From NCBI GenBank assembly GCA_905221605.1, contig CAJNDS010001513.1, forward strand, positions 335,001-355,000: DNA of 20,000 nt, read 5' to 3'. This DNA comes from Symbiodinium natans (taxonomy: Eukaryota > Sar > Dinophyceae > Suessiales > Symbiodiniaceae). Each line of letters begins with the position of its first letter. Within the stretch, counting starts at the first letter, position 1. Under the pieces are notes generated by a model. That model was given only the letters and a program-made list of their open reading frames with translations, ran no database searches and had not been told where the DNA came from. Position numbers and translations under genes: made by a program. Positions 8,571 to 17,230 of this stretch are shown here, piece after piece.

Positions 8571-11500
8571 TTAGGGCCTAAGGTTTGGGGTTTTAGTTTG
8601 GGGCTTGAGGACATAGGCTCCGAACATTTCCCGCGGGTCCGAATCCAAACCTCTGCGGGTTGAGGAGTCCGAAACCTACAGCGAACATCCTTTTGGATGA
8701 GCAATAATAAGCCCTGTGAACCCTGCGAACCTACAAAAGCGTTTAACCCTATAAGGCCTATGGCCCCATAAACCCCCTAATCATTTCCCGGAACCCTACA
8801 AACCCTGAGTAGGTTTCGGGTTTAGGTTCTTAGTCCTATGTAATGTTTGCCTGGGGCCCGGGCCGTCCTCCATAAAGACACAGAAGTCCACGCGGTCGCC
8901 AACCCGAAAATGCTGGAGATTCCTTGCCAGGATTCCGAACCCTCCATGGTACATGAGTCCTCAATACTAAGACCCTGAACCCTTAAAGCCCTAAATCCTG
9001 CAATCCCTCAACAGCCACATAGAGTTCATGGAGCTGACTGGGGCTTAGAGACTTCTAGAGCTCGTAGAGTTTTTCGGCATTTAGTGTTTAGGGGTTTCAG
9101 GGCACCAGCAACCGATATCCCCAACAAGGAAACCCCCAAAGTCCCTGCCTCCCTCGAAGAGGGTTTAGGGTTTAGGGTTTAGGGTTTAGGGTTTAGGGTT
9201 TAGGGTTTAGGGTTTAGGGTTTAGGGTTTAGGGTTTAGGGTTTAGGGTTTAGGGTTTAGGGTAAACTCCCAAAAGGCCCAAACGGCGTCGCAACAGACCC
9301 CTGAAAATAAGGCTCCAAGAAGGCAACAGAAAAAAGTCTCCTCCAACCTAAACCCTAAACCCTAAACCCTAAACCCTAAATTAACTAAACCCTAAACCCT
9401 AAACCCTAAACCCTAAACCCTAAACCCTAAACCCTAAACCCTAAACCCTAAACCCTAAACCCTAAACCTTCCAACCCTAAACCTTCCAACCCTAAACCCT
9501 AAACAAACTCCAAGGCGCTCAGGAGAGACGATCACGTCCCGGCCGAAGGCCTGCTTGGCTTCGCGGCAGACGATGAAGCCAAGGCCTTTCACCTGGGCTC
9601 CGTGCGCCGGTGTAGGGTTTAGGGTTCAGGGTTTAGGGTTTAGGGTTTAGGGTTTAGGGTTTAGGGTTTAGGGTTTAGGGTTTAGGGTTTAGGGTTTAGG
9701 GTTTCAGGGTTTCAGGGTTTAAGGTGAAAGGGCCATGATTGAGAGAACTGGCCACTGAGGGGAGGGGAGGGGTTTCGCCCAGTCACTTTGCTGATGTTCT
9801 TGATGATGCCAGTGTAGACCTGCAGCTGCACGACAGGTCCGCACGCGGTCAAGGGGTCAAAGCCTTAACCTGAGGGTTTAAGTGAAACCCTAAACCCTAA
9901 ACCCTAAACCCTAAACCCTAAACCCTAAACCCTAAACCCTAAACCCTAAACCCTAAACCCAGGAGTTGAGGCTTTACGGGTTCGAAGTTTTAAGGTTTTG
10001 AGGGTCTGAGAAGGTTACTGCGGTGAGCCTCCAATGTGGCCTGCAGTAAATCTTGCCTCCCCAGGCCTCCACAATGCCTGCAAAGCCCCCTTATGACCTA
10101 AACCCTGAGCCCTGAACTCGGAACCCTAAACCCTAAACCCTAAACCCTAAACCCTAAACCCTAAACCCTAAACCCTAAACCCTAAACCCTAAACCCTAAA
10201 CCCTAAACCCTAAACCCTAAACCCTAAACCCATAAACCCTAAACCCTAAACCCTAAACCCTAAACCCTAAACCCTAAACCCTAAACCCTAAACCCTAAAC
10301 CCTAAACCCTAAACCCTAAACCCTAACCCGAAACCCGAAACCCGAAACCCGAAACCCTAAACCCTAAACCCTAAACCCGCGAAGAAGACATCCTCAACCC
10401 GGAGCTGCTTTTGAATCCAAGGGACTGTCTCACCCTCTTCTGGGAAGGGCGCGGCCGACTCCACCTGGTGTGGGGTCAGGGCTTAGGAGTGTTGAGGGTT
10501 TAGGGTTCAGGGTTTGGGGGTTTGGGTGTTTGGGGTTTAGGGTTTAGGGTTTAGGGGGTAGGGCTTAGGGTTTTATACTGGCTGGTTCTTGGTAGGGAGT
10601 GGTCATTCCTTACTTCTTAAGAACCAAGGGGTATAGGGTTCAGAGATTAGGGTTTGGGGTGTAGTCTGAGGAGTGTTTTAGGGTTGTTAAGATAATTAAT
10701 GTTGGTCGGAGGCTTCAGGGCACAGTACGAGAACTTCGGAGGCGTGGATGTTAGGGTTTAGGGCTCAGCAGGGTCAAAGTCTGAAGCTTTTGTGTCTCCA
10801 AACCCTACACCCTAAACCCTATAAACTTTATAACCCTATACACTCTATAAACCTTAGAAACCCTATCAAACCCTATAAACCCTAAGTATAAACCCTATAA
10901 ACCCTAACCCCACCCCCCCTAAACCCTAAACCCTAAACCCTAAACCCTAAACCCTAAACCCTAAACCCTAAACCCTAAACCCTAAACCCTAAACCCTAAA
11001 CCCTAAACCCTGAACCCTAAACCCTAAACCCTAAACCCTAAACCCTAAACCCTAAACCCTAAACCCTAAACCCTAAACCCTAAACCCTAAACCCTAAACC
11101 CTACCCCCCTACCCCCCCACCCCCCCACCTCTGCGAGCGGCTCAGGGCCTGCCTGGCCGATGGGCATCTTCTTCGGAGGCGCGCGGCCTTTCCTGGGGTT
11201 CCCAAAGAACAGGTCTAGGGTTTAGGGTTTAGGGTTTAGGGCTTAGGGCTTAGGGTTTAGGGTTTAGGGTTTAGGGTTTAGGGTTTAGGGTTTAGGGTTT
11301 AGGGTTTAGGGTTTAGGGTTTAGGGTTTAGGCCCCAAAAGAATCTAGAAGCCCTATAAGGCCGATCAACCCTTGTCACTCCTAAGCCCTGAAAACCCTTT
11401 GAACCCTAGAAGTCCTATAAGCCCTGGAAACCCTAGAGTCCCCTATAAGCTCTGCAAAAACCTAGAAACCCTAGAAACCTTTACAACCCGATAAACCCGA

Positions 11501-11937
11501 GTAACCCTATAATGATTATAAGCCTTATAAACCCAATAAACCTTAAAACAAACCCTGAAAGCCCTTAAAACCAAACCCTTATAACAAGAAAACCTATAAA
11601 CCCTAAACACCTTACCTGGCCAGGCATCCCATGGCTCTTACCTGGAGGTGGTCCCTCCGGGCTTCTGGGCCTCTTGGTGCCTTGGCCCCCTTCTTGGCCC
11701 TTGCCGCCTTGACCACGCCTCCTGGGTTTAGGGTTTAGGGTTTAGTTAGGGTTTAGGGTTTAGGGTTTAGGGTTTAGGGTTTAGGGTTTAGGGTTTAGGG
11801 TTTAGGGTTTAGGGTTTAGGGTTTAGGGTTTAGGGTTTAGGGTTTAGGGTTTAGGGTTTAGGGTCCGCCGACCCTGGCGGCGTGTTGGATGGGAAAAGGA
11901 GGTGAAAACCTCCCTCTTTCCCTCCTTACCCCCCCAT
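8571..11937 (-). CDS. Gene 5: cold-shock-domain protein, nine exons, introns built of telomere-like repeats
   Basis: Exons in transcript order: 11937-11930 (ATG in AAAAATGG), 11721-11642, 11214-11129, 10464-10377, 10077-10019, 9825-9787, 9592-9509, 8912-8851, and a tentative last exon 8652-8571 (TAA). The total is 588 nt, about 195 residues, with phase kept at every junction. The N-terminus is Gly/Arg-rich (RRGQGGKGQEGGQGTKRPRS). Residues about 110-168 resemble a cold-shock nucleic-acid-binding domain split over three exons: YTGIIKNISK (first strand); VKGLGFIV (RNP1-like) and FGRDVIVSPERLG (RNP2-like); then FRVGDRVDFCVFMEDGPGPR (last strands). The family binds single-stranded RNA or DNA and is abundant in dinoflagellates. 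Donors include CAG/GTAAGA (exon 2) and a GC donor CCCAG/GCAAAC after 8851. The domain is recognised by eye; exons 2-5 are open in other frames, so the N-terminal half is less sure than the domain. Confidence 0.72.
9161..9504. repeat. Opposed arrays TTTAGGG (9161-9262) and CCCTAAA (9349-9504)
   Basis: About 14 and 20 units facing each other across an 86-base spacer, all inside the gene 5 intron 9508-8913. They can form a stem of about 100 bp. The spacer is Lys/Gln/Arg-rich in two frames but is not needed by the gene model. Confidence 0.95.
9509..9592 (-). other. Core exon of the cold-shock domain (gene 5)
   Basis: An 84-nt, 28-codon exon, phase 0 at both ends, between acceptor GAGCCCAG and donor GGA/GTTTGTTTAGGG. 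It carries KGLGFIV, matching the K-G-F/Y-G-F-I RNP1 core, and GRDVIV, matching the RNP2 position (usually D-V-F-V/L-H). The RNP2 histidine is replaced (VSPERL), which may weaken base stacking. On the plus strand a CCCTAAA array ends four bases beyond the donor end of this exon and a TTTAGGG array begins about 20 bases beyond the acceptor end, so it is a clear example of an exon set between opposed telomere-like arrays. Confidence 0.72.
9613..9720. repeat. TTTAGGG array, intron 6 of gene 5
   Basis: About 15 units. On the coding strand it is CCCTAAA directly upstream of the acceptor of the cold-shock core exon. Confidence 0.96.
9885..9960. repeat. CCCTAAA array, intron 5 of gene 5
   Basis: About 10 units; TTTAGGG on the coding strand, between exons 10077-10019 and 9825-9787. 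Confidence 0.96.
10120..10378. repeat. Longest CCCTAAA array, with CCCGAAA units
   Basis: About 36 units with a short CCCGAAA run near 10327-10355. Its right edge forms the donor G/GTTTAGGG of the gene 5 exon 10464-10377. Confidence 0.97.
10800..11102. repeat. CCCTATAAA derivatives then a long CCCTAAA array
   Basis: Degenerate nonamers CCCTATAAA (10800-10905) lead into about 26 regular heptamers (10919-11102), then a C-rich stretch next to the donor at 11128. All in intron 3 of gene 5. Confidence 0.96.
11214..11331. repeat. TTTAGGG array, intron 2 of gene 5
   Basis: About 16 units. On the coding strand it ends CCCTAG, used as the acceptor of exon 11214-11129. The rest of the intron (11340-11610) is decayed CCCTAGAAA/CCCTATAAG sequence. 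Confidence 0.96.
11725..11862. repeat. TTTAGGG array, intron 1 of gene 5
   Basis: About 19 units. On the coding strand its end CCCTAAACCCAG is the acceptor of exon 11721-11642. Confidence 0.96.
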
Positions 11938-12017
11938 TTTTTCGTGGAGGACGGCGCCACCCGCACAGCGTAAACAGGCGGTTCAGCACAGGGGGGTAGG
12001 GGCGCCCTCGTTTTTGG

Positions 12018-12153
12018 ACCCCCCCCACCCCCCCAACCCCACCACCCCGCCCCCCCCACGCCCCCCCCACCCCCCCCCCCACCACGCACCCACCCCAACC
12101 CCCCCCCCCCCCCCCCCCCCCCACCCCCACCCCCGCCCCACCCCCCCCCACCG
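12018..12153. repeat. C-rich simple-sequence tract
   Basis: Almost pure C with scattered A; possible i-motif or G-quadruplex on the other strand. Long Gly-rich or Pro-rich frames across it are artefacts of composition. Confidence 0.95.
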
Positions 12154-12217
12154 CCTGTCTTTTTGGCTTGCGCTTGTCCTGACCCCCCCAACGTTTCACA
12201 AGAACTCTGCCGAGCAG

Positions 12218-12271
12218 GCTGGGATAGACCTCTCAACTATGCTCCAGCGGGGTCGGCGGCTTGAGCCGGAG
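12218..12271 (+). other. Candidate plus-strand exon after a C-rich tract
   Basis: After GCCGAGCAG an 18-codon open frame (GIDLSTMLQRGRRLEPE) ends GAG/GCTCTT, a GC donor. The C-rich tract at 12018-12153 lies upstream in the polypyrimidine sense. A next plus-strand piece could be 12555-12600 (TLQDVAGKLLQM). No gene model could be closed, and the minus strand is also partly open here. Confidence 0.22.
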
Positions 12272-12639
12272 GCTCTTAAATTTAGGGTTTAGGGGGTTTC
12301 GGGTTTAGGGCATGCAGAAAACCAGCAGTTTAGGGCTTTTCGGGCTTTAATGACGTTGAGGGTTAGAGCTTAGTGTTTCAGAGTTCTAGGATATGGGGCT
12401 TCGGGACTTTCAAGTTTGCGTGTGGGCGAAAGACACACGGCTACTGTGCCGGAGCGAGCTCGGCTGTAAATTCATGTAGGGTTTTGAATGCCTTTCTTGC
12501 CTTACCCTAAACCCTAAACACTAAAAGCCGTGTGTGAGTGTGTATCATAGGAATGCCCCGTGGCACGTTGCAGGATGTTGCAGGAAAGCTTCTCCAGATG
12601 GCCAGCATTTGGGATTTTGGGGTTTGGGGCCTACGTTTA

Positions 12640-12810
12640 GGGTGTATAAACCCTATACAGAACTACAGACCCTGTATAAACCTTGCTGTATACATCTATA
12701 TATGTATGTATACATCTATAACTATGTGTATATAGATATATATATATATATGGATACTATTGTGTGCTATCTATCTATATATATATATGTATGTATATGT
12801 ACAATCATGT
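12640..12810. repeat. TA/GTAT microsatellite region
   Basis: Runs of TATATA, TGTATGTATA and CTATCTAT. The ORFs through it are low-complexity Tyr/Ile artefacts. No gene seen in 12290-12840 beyond the candidate exons noted. Confidence 0.9.
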
Positions 12811-13035
12811 TGCCCTTCTATGACCCTCCTTCATACTGAGGCGAGTCCTGCCGATACGAGGGCCGCGGCCGCGGTGGCGCGTCTTCTGAGGCCAGGGCTG
12901 TAAAAGTGGCTTTCAGGTGGATTGGGGCCGCAAAAGGTGTAGGGTTCAGGGGGGTTTCGGGTTATCTCCGTGAAGCGTGGTCCAGAGCCTCCCACGCGCC
13001 CCTGGGCTTCACGATCGCAGTGGTCAACTCATGGA

Positions 13036-13419
13036 TCACGCGGTGCCTGTCACGGCGCCATGCACGATGGGACTTGCCGTCCTTCTGTTCATTCGCGAGG
13101 CCAGTCGCTTTCCTGTAATTTTGCGGGCCTCAGTCTCGGCGATCATGTAACAAATCTCCGGCAACGATGGCTGTCGCTTGAAGTCCTTCTTGACCAGATG
13201 AGCGCGACGCGGGTCTACCAAAAGCTCACAAACCTCCTTGTGGTAGCAACAAGCACACACCTTCAAATAGACGGGCTTGTCCCGAGACCAGCCGATCTCC
13301 AGCTCGTTCTCGTTCGGCGTTCGATGATGTGTTTTCGACTGAATCATGCGATTGTGATCGTTGTACTTCTTGCAGCCTGCACACGGAAAGTAGCCTTTCC
13401 CCCCCGTTTCATCTTGCAT
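13036..13419 (-). CDS. Gene 6: small single-exon ORF with Cys pairs, possible zinc-binding protein
   Basis: An uninterrupted ORF of 127 codons from ATG at 13419; the frame is open further up to an ATG at 13491 (151 codons). I prefer the inner start because the extra 24 residues look unlike the rest. Visible features: a C-x2-C pair (FPCAGCKKYNDHN) about 15 residues in, then about 40 residues rich in His, Asn, Glu and charged residues, then a second cluster KVCACCYHKEVC, then a basic helical tail (RKITGKRLASRMNRRT). Two Cys clusters at this distance could hold one zinc ion, but I recognise no family. The surrounding 12840-13790 is free of telomere-like repeat, unlike the rest of the window, which suggests an intronless or recently inserted gene. 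A plus-strand ORF over 12970-13443 is probably its shadow. Confidence 0.45.
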   Translation of the reverse strand: MQDETGGKGYFPCAGCKKYNDHNRMIQSKTHHRTPNENELEIGWSRDKPVYLKVCACCYHKEVCELLVDPRRAHLVKKDFKRQPSLPEICYMIAETEARKITGKRLASRMNRRTASPIVHGAVTGTA

Positions 13420-13538
13420 CGCAGTGAATACCAGCACTACTGACAACTGACGCGTACCGACAGGACGGACAGCGCGACCGAATGAAAACATGAGACGAGT
13501 ATCCGGAATGTCTGGACGTCAACACTGCTGACAATTCC

Positions 13539-13757
13539 ATGATACAAACGCCTGTTTATGGAAGCAAGTGCGAGATCAGGGGTATGGAGGACGCCTCAAA
13601 CAGAGGAACTTTTCTTCCGCATGTTTTCAAAATTGTGTCTATTGCTAGGGACCAACAGAAACGGCAAATGCATTTTGCAGGGACCCCAAAATGCACAGCA
13701 AGCAGCCTGGGAGGCGAGCCCAACTGGGGATGGATGCGCACTGAAGTCTTAACATGA
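13539..13757 (+). CDS. Weak ORF, 72 codons, unknown
   Basis: ATG to stop, with reasonable composition (KCEIRGMEDASNRGTFLPHV), but unremarkable in length for sequence of this base composition. It overlaps the proposed last exon of gene 7 on the other strand and minus-strand open frames, so at most one reading is right. It ends just inside a pair of 23-bp tandem repeats. It could be noncoding. Confidence 0.18.
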   Translation: MIQTPVYGSKCEIRGMEDASNRGTFLPHVFKIVSIARDQQKRQMHFAGTPKCTASSLGGEPNWGWMRTEVLT

Positions 13758-15688
13758 TGTTTTCTGGACGCTTAACATGATGCTTTCTCGACCCTGCTTA
13801 GGGTTTAGGGTTTAGGGTTTAGGGTTTAGGGTTTAGGGTTTACGGTTTAGGGTTTAGGGTTTAGGGTTTACGGTTTAGGGTTTAGGGTTTAGGGTTTAGG
13901 GTCTAGGGTTTAGGGTTTAGGGTTTAGGGTCAGGGTTAGGGTCAGGGATGAGGGATGACGGTCAACTGGAGGGTGGCCAACTGGAGGGTGGCCTTGAACT
14001 CGATGGAAAATCGAGCGAAGCTTGTTCAGAATTGGGTCTATGCATAGTAATACAGGGAATGTTAGATACCATATTTCTTGTATAGCTTAGGGTGCAAGAG
14101 AAACAAGGCCCACAATCTCAATCAGTCGCCAATGAGCAAGCAGGTCTTACGTGCAAATTGAGATGGAGGGTCAGCCTGCTTCAAGCGCGCCCGCGCGTTT
14201 TCCGCCAAGAGCAATCTCAGATACAAGCGCATTTGTCAAGACGGTGCCCTACAATATACCCGTATCCCTTACAAAATTAAGTATACTTGTGAACCCTACA
14301 CCCCTGTAAATCTGATAAATCGCTTTCAGCCACTGCAACAGCCCTCACCATGAGACCATAACCCTAAACCCTAAACCCTAAACCCTAAACCCTAAACCGG
14401 AAACCCTTTGCCTTCTCCTCCGCAAGGTTCGGCCCAGACTGGGGTTTGGCGCCGTCCCGCCTCCTGAGGGTTTAGGGTTTAGGGTTTAGGGTTTAGGGTT
14501 TAGGGTTTAGGGTTTAGGGTTTAGGGTTTAGGGTTTAGGGTTTAGGGTTTAGGGTTTAGGGTTCAGGGTCAAGATTTCAGATTTCCTGCTTCAAGGGGAC
14601 ATGTACCCCGCGTCAGGCCCATCGTGGGAAAGTACTCTGAACCCTAACCCCTCATTGCGTTGGGGCAGAGGGGGTCAGTACATGGACTAAAGTTTAGGCA
14701 TTTCGTCACAGAGTTTATACAGCAGGGGTTTAGGGTTTGGGGTTTTAGGGTTTCGGGGTTTAGGGTTTAGGGTTTAGGGTTTAGGGTTTAGGGTTTAGGG
14801 TTTAGCGTTTAGGGTTTAGGGTTTAGGGTTTAGGGATATCACAGCATGGGATTCCGGCAGCACCTCTGCCTTCGGCGCGGATCGCGCACTCCTTGGAAGA
14901 GCCGTCGACCGCTGCTCAGCGACTGTTCGAGGGTTTAGGGTTTAGGGTTTGGGGTTTAGGGTTCAGGGTTTAGGGTTTAGGGTTTAGGGTTTAGGGTTTA
15001 GGGTTTAGGGTTTAGGGTGTAGGGATGGGAGAAATTCTGTTGGGTTTCGGGGCTTAAGGCTTTCAGTCTATGATTGAAACGGTTCAAAGGTTTGAGCGTT
15101 TGAGGGCTTATAAGCCTTAGGAATGTAGGGCTTTGCTCCTTACATGCCCTAAACCCTAAACCCCAAACCCTAACCCCTAACCCCTAAACCCTAAACCCTA
15201 AACCCTAAACCCTAAACCCTAAACCCTAAACCCTAAACCCTAAACCCAAGCGCCCTCAGCACTCTCCAAGTGCCTGACACCCTGAAGCCCCGCACCAAAC
15301 AACTCAGGCACTTGACCGTCTAAGAGTCAAAGAGCTTTTGGAGAAAACGCCCACAAGTCTGAACCCTAAACCCGAAACTCTGAATTCCAAGCTGAGACCC
15401 TGAAAGCCCCAAAAAACCATAAAACCCTGAAACCCTGCGATCCGTTAAACCCGATTATAATAAACCCCGATAAGAAAACCCCAAACTCTTCAGACCCTTG
15501 AAGCCCAAAACCATAAACCCTAAGCCCGAAACCCTAAACCCTGAACCCTGAACCCTGAACCCTAAACCCTAAACCCTGAACCCTGAAGCCCTAAACCCTA
15601 AACCCTAAACCCTGAACCCTGAACCCTGAAACCTTAAGCCCTACACCGCCTGGTCTTCCTTGTGACCAGGTGGACCTCGTCCCGCCAT
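13645..15688 (-). CDS. Gene 7: multi-exon gene, Gly/Arg/Pro-rich product of unknown function
   Basis: Exons in transcript order: 15688-15647 (ATG in ACCATGG; MAGRGPPGHKEDQA), 15281-15246 (GVRHLESAEGAW), 14922-14864, 14463-14405 (RRDGAKPQSGPNLAEEKAK), 13998-13960 (GHPPVGHPPVDR, coded by a 17-bp tandem repeat), 13793-13645 (TAG). The total is 384 nt, 127 residues plus stop, with phase conserved. The first four exons hold together best; the last two are doubtful. Introns 1, 2 and 4 begin with TTTAGGG-type repeat on the sense strand; introns 2, 3 and 5 end with CCCTAAA-type repeat. Intron 3 has CCCTAAA close to its donor, against the rule. The islands at 14864-14922 and 15647-15720 are also open on the plus strand (for example VDLVPPWSRNARTMAF), so strand is not certain there. 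No domain recognised. Confidence 0.42.
13748..13793 (+). repeat. Two 23-bp tandem copies
   Basis: CTTAACATGATGTTTTCTGG at 13748 recurs at 13771 with three differences over the 23 bases, immediately before the TTTAGGG array. Confidence 0.9.
13799..13935. repeat. TTTAGGG array
   Basis: About 19 units with two TTTACGG variants. A 17-bp tandem pair (CAACTGGAGGGTGGCCA) follows at 13963-13996. The rest of 14000-14360 is unique, with one weak plus-strand frame (14092-14280). Confidence 0.95.
14361..14563. repeat. CCCTAAA (14361-14398) and TTTAGGG (14467-14563) around gene 7 exon 4
   Basis: A compact case of the array-exon-array arrangement: a 59-base exon with arrays pointing outward on both sides. 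Confidence 0.95.
14725..15022. repeat. TTTAGGG blocks 14728-14835 and 14933-15022
   Basis: Same orientation on both sides of the island 14836-14932, which is open on both strands. Confidence 0.94.
15147..15247. repeat. CCCTAAA array
   Basis: About 13 units; its right edge gives the donor TGG/GTTTAGGG of the gene 7 exon 15281-15246. Confidence 0.95.
15267..15314. repeat. 11-bp perfect inverted repeat, 26-base loop
   Basis: CAAGTGCCTGA (15267-15277) pairs with TCAGGCACTTG (15304-15314). It spans the proposed acceptor at 15282 of gene 7, so the acceptor would lie in the loop. Confidence 0.8.
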
Positions 15689-15910
15689 GGTCACGCAACG
15701 CGAGAACCATGGCTTTCGATGCACGGAAGTGTAGAGTTTAGGGTTTAGGGTTTAGGGTCTAGGGTCTAGGGTTTAGGGTTTAGGGTTTAGGGTTTAGGGT
15801 TTAGGGTTTAGGGTTTAGGGTTTAGGGTTTAGGGTTTAGGGTTTAGGGTTTAGGGTTTAAAGTTTAGGGTGTAGGGTGTAGGGTTTAGGGTTTTGGGTGT
15901 AGGGTTTCAG
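15520..15910. repeat. CCCTAAA/CCCTGAA block (15520-15640) and TTTAGGG block (15731-15905)
   Basis: Opposed blocks around the first exon of gene 7. Two short palindromic pairs sit between them: CCTGGTC/GACCAGG (15650-15671) and GCCATGGT/ACCATGGC (15685-15714). Confidence 0.93.
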
Positions 15911-16068
15911 GTTTCGTAGGGTTTGGGCTTATAGGGCTTATAGGCTTTTGGGGGTAAGGGTCGCCGTCCAGGGCTTACAGTCTTAAAGCCTTCATGGGAA
16001 GGGCTTGATGAGTTTGCTTGGCGGAACTTTCTCCCGCTTGCAGAAGTGTAAGACGAGCAATACGGGTT

Positions 16069-16085
16069 CGAAGAGCAGCTCTTCG
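16069..16085. repeat. 8-bp palindrome CGAAGAGC-A-GCTCTTCG
   Basis: Near-perfect 17-base palindrome in the repeat-free region. It follows a GGTTCGA-like motif, but no tRNA cloverleaf can be drawn. Confidence 0.7.
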
Positions 16086-16205
16086 CTGTACACTACCTAT
16101 GCAACTGACACCGCTGCCTGCACTCTCTCTTTCTGCTCATCCACACCTCTGACCTAGCAAGCACCTTTTGCTGTTGCCAGACGAGCGCTGTCTGCATGGT
16201 TCTGC

Positions 16206-16649
16206 TTGCACCGATGTTCGACTGACGGGAGTGCTGATATCCATGCTTCTGCTGGATTTCAGACTGCAGTGCCTGTTGCTCTCGGCAGGGTGCAGAGAGC
16301 GGTCACCAGACACACTTTGCTAACGCGTAGTCATAGGTTTAATCATGCATGGTTTTGGGAGCGTACACCTACTATTGAAGCCCGATGTACTGTACCATGC
16401 TCATGGGGTCAAGGATATTCTCCATGTCTACAGCCTTAAGCTCACTTGCGGGAAGGCACTGCCCATAGGCATGGTGCTGACGGGATACTCGGCGTCTCGC
16501 CGCTCATGTTGGGGCTTGAAGGCCTCGGAGTCTGCTTGGCCACGGAGCTACGCCCGCTGGTAACCCGTCAGAGACTTCGTTCTTGTCATCTGAGGTTTCC
16601 CACAATCAGCCCCACGAATCACTTCGAAGAGGACGGCGAAGTGCTATAG
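16206..16649 (+). other. Repeat-free region with three overlapping open frames, coding uncertain
   Basis: Frames 16206-16439, 16345-16563 and 16446-16649 overlap on the plus strand. The second (FGSVHLLLKPDVLYHAHGVK) and third (LMLGLEGLGVCLATELRPLV) look protein-like in parts, as if one coding sequence had been broken by frameshifts or short introns. No homology is recognised. The island (about 15960-16700) is one of the longest without telomere-like repeat. Confidence 0.18.
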
Positions 16650-16706
16650 GACTTCGAGAGCTGCTGTCTGATTGGAGGGGAAACCTCAGGATGATTATAA
16701 GATGTC

Positions 16707-17108
16707 CCTAAACCCTAAACCCTAAACCCTAAACCCTAAACCCTAAACCCTAAACCCTAAACCCTAAACCCGTGGGAAGCTGCGGGTGTCAAAACCAACA
16801 AAACGGGACCAAGCGATGCGATGCTTCGGTGGCAACATCAGCCAGTGCCGAGAGGGCCTGCTGCAGGGGAATCTTGTCCTACAGAAAGGCCCTTCCAAAA
16901 GTCCTAGGCAACCCCAAGCCCTGAACGCTAGATATAGAACCCTAAACCCGAGAACCCTAAACCCGTAAATCCTGAACCTCAAACCCTAAACCCCAAAACC
17001 CTAAACCCTGAACCTCAAACCCTAAACCCCAAAACCCTAAACCCTAAACCCCAAAACCCTAAACCCTAAACCCGAAACCCTAAACCCTCAACCCTAAACC
17101 CTAAACCC
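16707..17108. repeat. CCCTAAA arrays 16707-16770 and 16934-17108
   Basis: The first is regular. The second mixes CCCTAAA, CCCCAAAA and CCCGAAA. Both lie downstream of the gene 8 stop on its strand. Confidence 0.94.
16789..16878 (-). other. Candidate terminal exon, unassigned
   Basis: After the acceptor-like CTTTCTGTAG a 30-codon frame runs to TGA and has good helical character (LQQALSALADVATEASHRLV). It sits between CCCTAAA arrays, downstream of the gene 8 stop, so it may be an alternative last exon of gene 8 or part of another transcript. A plus-strand frame over 16786-16968 is also open. Confidence 0.28.
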
Positions 17109-17146
17109 TGGACATCTTCCCGAGAGCTTTGTGCCTGGACCACAGC

Positions 17147-17195
17147 TTAGCTGCTGGAGCGGCGACGCCGCTTGCTCCGGCTGTGGCCTTGGAGT

Positions 17196-17230
<35 letters not shown>

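Noticed and set aside
651-11102. CRISPR array from regular short repeats with unique spacers
   Set aside because: Repeats are contiguous heptamers, spacers vary widely in length, and the genome is eukaryotic.
11844-12292. Gly-rich and Pro-rich ORFs over the C tract
   Set aside because: They are translations of a C/A simple repeat in several frames. Only the short flanks have protein character.
12534-12839. Tyr/Ile-rich ORFs
   Set aside because: Translation of TA and GTAT microsatellites.
12970-13443. 157-codon plus-strand ORF
   Set aside because: Its overlap with the minus-strand Cys-pair ORF makes it most likely a shadow; its composition shows no domain-like pattern.
16061-16085. tRNA from a GGTTCGA-like box
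   Set aside because: No acceptor stem, D arm or anticodon arm could be drawn around it; the motif belongs to a palindrome.
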